Of a stretch of DNA of 64,000 bases, positions 60,301 to 64,000 are shown piece after piece. Both the position numbers and the translations under genes were made by a program. The stretch is from Balanoglossus misakiensis (Eukaryota; Hemichordata), in NCBI GenBank assembly GCA_040954595.2, contig CM082590.2:4278001-4342000 (forward strand), in the 5' to 3' direction. The notes under the pieces were generated by a model. It searched no databases and was not told where the DNA came from. It worked only from the letters and a program-made list of their open reading frames with translations. Numbering within the stretch: position 1 is the first letter of the stretch; the number at the start of each line of letters is the position of its first letter.

Positions 60301-60931
60301 GATCGCGGATAGTTCTAAAATTTCAATGGTTGCTTCCAAACACAGCCTTGTTTGTTTACAAAATTCTGTTGTGATGCGCAGAAAACATATATAGGCCTAT
60401 GCGCATAAGAAAGTTTTCCACCAGACTCTGTAGATCGACGGATAGTTGTAAAATTTCCATGGTTGCTTCATAATACAGCCTCGTTTATTTACCGATTTCT
60501 GTTGTGATGCGCATAACACAGATAGGCCTATGCGCATAAGAACGTTTTCCACTAGACTCTGTAGATCTACGGATAGTTGTAAAATTTCCATGGTTGCTTC
60601 CAAACAGCCTCGTTTATTTACCGAATTCTGTTGTGATGCGTAGAACACATACATATGGCTATGCGCATAAGAAAGTTTTCCATTAGACTCCGTAGATCGA
60701 CGGATAGTTCTAAAATTTCCATGGTTGCTTCCAAACAAAGCCTCGTTTGTTTACAAAATTCTGTTGTGATGTGCATAACACATAGATAGGCCTATGCGCA
60801 TATGAACGTTTTCCACTATACTCTGTAGATCGAGAGATAGTTCTAAAATTTCCATGTTTGCTTCCAAACAGCCTCGCTTATTTACGGAATTCTGTTTTGA
60901 GGCGTAGAACACATAGATAGGCCACAAGCGT

Positions 60932-61512
60932 TTGCCCCATGGTAACTTAGTTAGATTCAAAATGGCCGCCATTTATGTAAGTGCGCCCTCAACGACTAAC
61001 TTTGTGCGCATTCCCTGTAATGGGGAGGGCATCATATGCGCCTTGTTTGCATGATTTAAACATCACTTAAAATGCACTTTCATGTATAGACTACCGACTA
61101 CGATGAATTTAATCGAAAATTATATTATTTTTATGTCTATTTTGATCTTACAGTGAATAAAAATGACCATTTGAAGCAAATCATTTACAATCACCACGTA
61201 CCTGGCCTGAATGTTTGCTTTTATTATGTTCACAAACTTAACACACCATTGTTCTGGTTGTAAAGGCGGGTACGGGTTGGCTAGTAGTGAGGGGAACATG
61301 TTCATTCAGTCTAGTTACTCGCTAAATTTTCAAGTACTTGGTACATTATCTGAAAGTCACACAATTATTCACACAAGAGGCAATATGCAGGTTAAAGAGT
61401 TTTTATTATTAACATTTTACACATCAAATATATATGTACAAAATTGGCATGGTAACAATCACAAAAATACTTTAAATCTTGCATTGTGATCTATTTACAT
61501 TCACATTTACAT
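60932..61512. other. Spacer between the satellite and the downstream gene
   Basis: A unique sequence beginning 'acaagcgtttgccccatgg' and including 'caaaatggccgccattta'. No coding sequence is recognised. It would contain the 3' flank of the minus-strand gene that ends at 61513. Confidence 0.45.
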
Positions 61513-63968
61513 TTACTTTTTATAGGGGCCTCTTGACTTGATTTCAGGTTTTGTATGTGTCGGGCTAGTCCTAATATGGTGGTCTTTCACTAGTTGCTCA
61601 AGTTTGTTCAGGCGGTCCCCAGGCATACATGAATAGCTCACTGAAGCCTGGTTAAAGGCGTGGTGGATTGACTCTATCCCCTGCTCGCCGAAGAACCCTA
61701 GCCCTCGTTTAAATAATCTGATCTTCTCCATTATGTGACACTCAAGCATGTGCAATTTTGGAAACACACTTTCCTCTGGAAAATGCATCCTATACAGATT
61801 CATGAACCTGGATACGGCAGTATCTGAAATAAATTATATTTGAAAATGTCAATATTTTTTACTTCAAAGTTATAATTTAGTTATTCAATGTTACAATAGT
61901 GATGTGCCATAAATGATAAGCATTATGTATTGTACGGCATACACTTTGGGAAAGGTTTGGGTGGTGGAGAGGGGCGAATGGCCGGGAAATGAGACAAGAG
62001 GCGCGTGGTGTTGATACCAAATTCAAGTCTGGTTTATTGTAACTTTACGCAAGCTATATATACATGTTTGTGAACCTTGACTTTTGTTCACACCTGATAC
62101 CGGGAGATTCACACTTGACAGTGGGCTCAAGTTTGGTGACTGACTTATTCCCTGCTTGCTGTGTGTATATGTGTGCAAGTGGAAGAGGGGGTGGGGGTGC
62201 CTGCATGCATGCTGTACTTACCCAATTCTTCAATTTCAATGTGTGTCAATTTTCTGCTGTGGGAATACTTGTTGTGGCAGTTTGCAAACTCCGTGAACAG
62301 TGTTTGGTGTTTGTGTACTATTTCCCGGGCTTTTGGGAGCAACTCTGGGCATACTTGCTCAGTCACATTAACAACACTGTTGCATAGTAGATTCACATTT
62401 TGTGGCTGAAAAATAGGCAGTCCAATCATTAATCTTTTCATTCACAGGGCAAGTATAATGTTTGTTTTTTTCACTATGAATTATGCCTGTATTTCAAGAC
62501 TGTAACTGATTAACTATATCAAATACTAAACACTTACATTTAACTAAAATCAAAGAATGTTATAAATGTTCTGTGAATTAAAATTTCATTTGATTAATGT
62601 ATTTATTAATTCAACCTTCGGTCACTCACCAACTAGAAAAATATTGTTAAACATCATATCCAACCTAAAAATAAAAAAAAAACTAACAGAAAAATGAAAA
62701 ATAAAGATAAAATGTCCAAGGGAACTTGGCTATATATCAACTTTCAGAACAATTTATTACACAATTAGGGCAAACAAACTTCAACAACTTCATGCATGGC
62801 AATTAAGTAACCATAACAATTATTCTTACACAGACCTTGCAGCATCGGTTTACATGATTGCCTATGAATGACTGACTATGGTAGGCTTGCAAATAGACAT
62901 TGATAGAAGCAAGTGCTACTTCAAGTCCCCTATGCAAGTATCCAGCTTGACGGGGAAGCTTTTTCTGCAACGTTACAATTTCTGCAGCCTAAAAGTTAAA
63001 CACACCCAATGATTACATTCAAATGAAAAATTAGTCATGTTATACCTGAAAAGAAGACAAATCACATTTTTTTATAAATCAGTACCAAATATGATAATGC
63101 ATTCACCTTTTTATCTGCAATATCAGAGAGTTTCTTTCTTTTACGTTCCATATGTTTTACTTGTCCAAGTGTTGGTGGCCAGTCCTCATCATCACTATCA
63201 TCATCACTAGTATCAGTGAAGGCAGCTTCAATGTGGGATGTCAGTAAATCATACTCAACATGTATTTCATTAATCTCTGAATTGAGGCGAGATATCTTCG
63301 AAATGTGACTGACATATTCATCAAAGTGGGCAGGTTTCATGACTGGCACATCTATTTCCTCCCCCGCCCCCACTAAACGAGTGAAGATTTCGGCATCAAG
63401 TAGATGACAAGAATTCTGCAGGAGACGAAAGAGCCTCTGAAATATGCCCAGGGAGATGTGCAAAACTGGAATCGAAACCTATGAGAGAAATTAAGCATAA
63501 CACATTAATTACGACTTCTTGTTTTTATCTGAAATGAAGATAGAGAAAAATGAAATTGATACATCTATGAAGAACATACCCTACACAGTGGAATTCTAAA
63601 CATTTGATCCCTGACGCAATTGTAATACTCTTTAGCTTGAGTAAGGACCTTCCCTGCACTGACAAAATTATTGTGTGCATCTCTGATTGACTCTAGTGTT
63701 CTTGGTGGAATATCCGGCCGCTCTTCTGGTGGTAGCTTTGCTTGCTCTTTTGTGGTCAGACACCACAGGCAATAGTATCGTCCTGTTGATGAAACAAGGA
63801 AAAAAGACTGCCGACACATTCTATTAAAAAAAATGACATGCAAATATTTAGAAACATGTTACAATCAAAAGAATCAGCATGCAGCACATACCACTTGGAC
63901 CAGACAATCCGTACATCTTCACCAGAAATTCATAGTCACCTGCAAGCCAAACAAGAACTTGTGCATCT
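61513..63968 (-). CDS. Transposase-like multicopy protein, six exons, 5' end outside the window
   Basis: The exons (minus strand) are 63892-63968, 63580-63782, 63107-63478, 62836-62988, 62222-62405 and 61513-61823. All junctions are GT..AG and in phase, giving 432 codons with no stop before the terminal one. In order: 'DAQVLVWLAGDYEFLVKMYG' leads into 'LSGPSGRYYCLWCLTTKEQ' (a C-x-x-C pair). Then 'IPLCRVSIPVLHISLGIFQ', a helical region with an acidic 'TDTSDDDSDDEDW' loop, 'AYHSQSFIGNHVNRC', 'FPKLHMLECHI' and 'GFFGEQGIESIHHAFN', and a basic C-terminus. GD...CxxC...GEQGxES suggests an RNase-H-fold DDE transposase with an inserted helical region, in which the Asp of GDY and a Glu of GEQGIES might be catalytic. 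This is inference; I recall related multicopy invertebrate proteins of unknown function. No inverted repeats were seen at the 3' side. Confidence 0.78.
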
Positions 63969-64000
63969 CTGTGGACAAAAAAATAAATACATAAAAACAA

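Larger units (their letters stand above)
45890..60931. repeat. ~15-kb satellite array, ~130-bp monomer with higher-order repeats
   Basis: Over 100 head-to-tail monomers share 'ttccatggttgcttccaaac', 'gcctcgttt', 'aattctgttgtgatgcgcag' or 'ggcgcag', 'ataggcctatgcgcataag' and 'ttttccactagactctgtag' plus 'atcgacggatag'. The period is about 130-132 bp. Two main variants alternate irregularly: 'gtttgtttacaaaattctg' and 'gtttatttaccgaattctg'. The array starts right after Harbinger-like copy 2 and ends at 'aacacatagataggcc' near 60930. It is interrupted at about 49365-50296. All open frames in it are repeat by-products on both strands. Function is unknown; a centromeric or heterochromatic role is only a hypothesis. 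Confidence 0.95.

Noticed and set aside
45890-60931. Dozens of 60-130-codon open frames on both strands
   Set aside because: They repeat with the satellite period and arise from the monomer sequence. There is no domain, no splice context and no codon pattern beyond the repeat.

Overview
This is nuclear DNA from an animal. Coding segments are short, in phase and bounded by GT..AG splice sites. Calcium-binding EGF exons are present, and most of the window is introns, DNA-transposon relics and tandem repeats. Deuterostome/invertebrate-type dispersed repeats suggest a marine invertebrate (hemichordate, cephalochordate, echinoderm or mollusc grade). The species cannot be fixed from sequence alone. 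No bacterial, CRISPR or operon features are present. All coding sequence that I can support lies on the minus strand.

Layout. (a) 1-7.0 kb: a repeat domain built from a 117-bp tandem unit and long flanking modules repeated about four times. (b) 7-16 kb: intergenic DNA with degenerate repeats, a CpG-richer stretch at 9.6-11.1 kb, and a small inverted-repeat element at 15.0 kb. (c) 16.07-36.14 kb: eight minus-strand exons that join in one consistent reading phase. They read Gln-rich, Gln-rich, EGF, damaged EGF, EGF, EGF, Gln-rich coiled segment, Gln-rich C-terminus. Three of the eight contain an in-frame stop, so the locus looks like a decaying or unusually mosaic gene. Its introns hold a LINE relic (23.8-24.8 kb), a dead multi-exon mobile-family gene (24.8-30.05 kb) with a later transposon in it, a PIF/Harbinger-like element (30.4-31.5 kb), a 65-bp minisatellite (33.1-33.7 kb) and nested TA- and TTAA-flanked elements (34.1-35.3 kb). 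(d) 36-45.9 kb: transposon-rich DNA with a SINE, nested MITEs, a 3.4-kb inverted duplication (39.9-43.3 kb) and a second Harbinger-like copy (44.7-45.9 kb) carrying a nested TTAA MITE. (e) 45.9-60.9 kb: a ~15-kb satellite array of ~130-bp monomers with higher-order repeats of about 1,450 and 1,563 bp. It is interrupted once (49.36-50.30 kb) by a piece of LTR-retrotransposon pol. (f) 61.5-63.97 kb: six well-formed minus-strand exons (432 codons, open at the 5' end) of a transposase-like multicopy protein with no visible disabling change.

The main themes are mosaic, partly broken minus-strand genes; at least five different repeat families flanked by TTAA; two insertions whose empty site can be inferred inside the window; and a satellite with alpha-satellite-like higher-order organisation.
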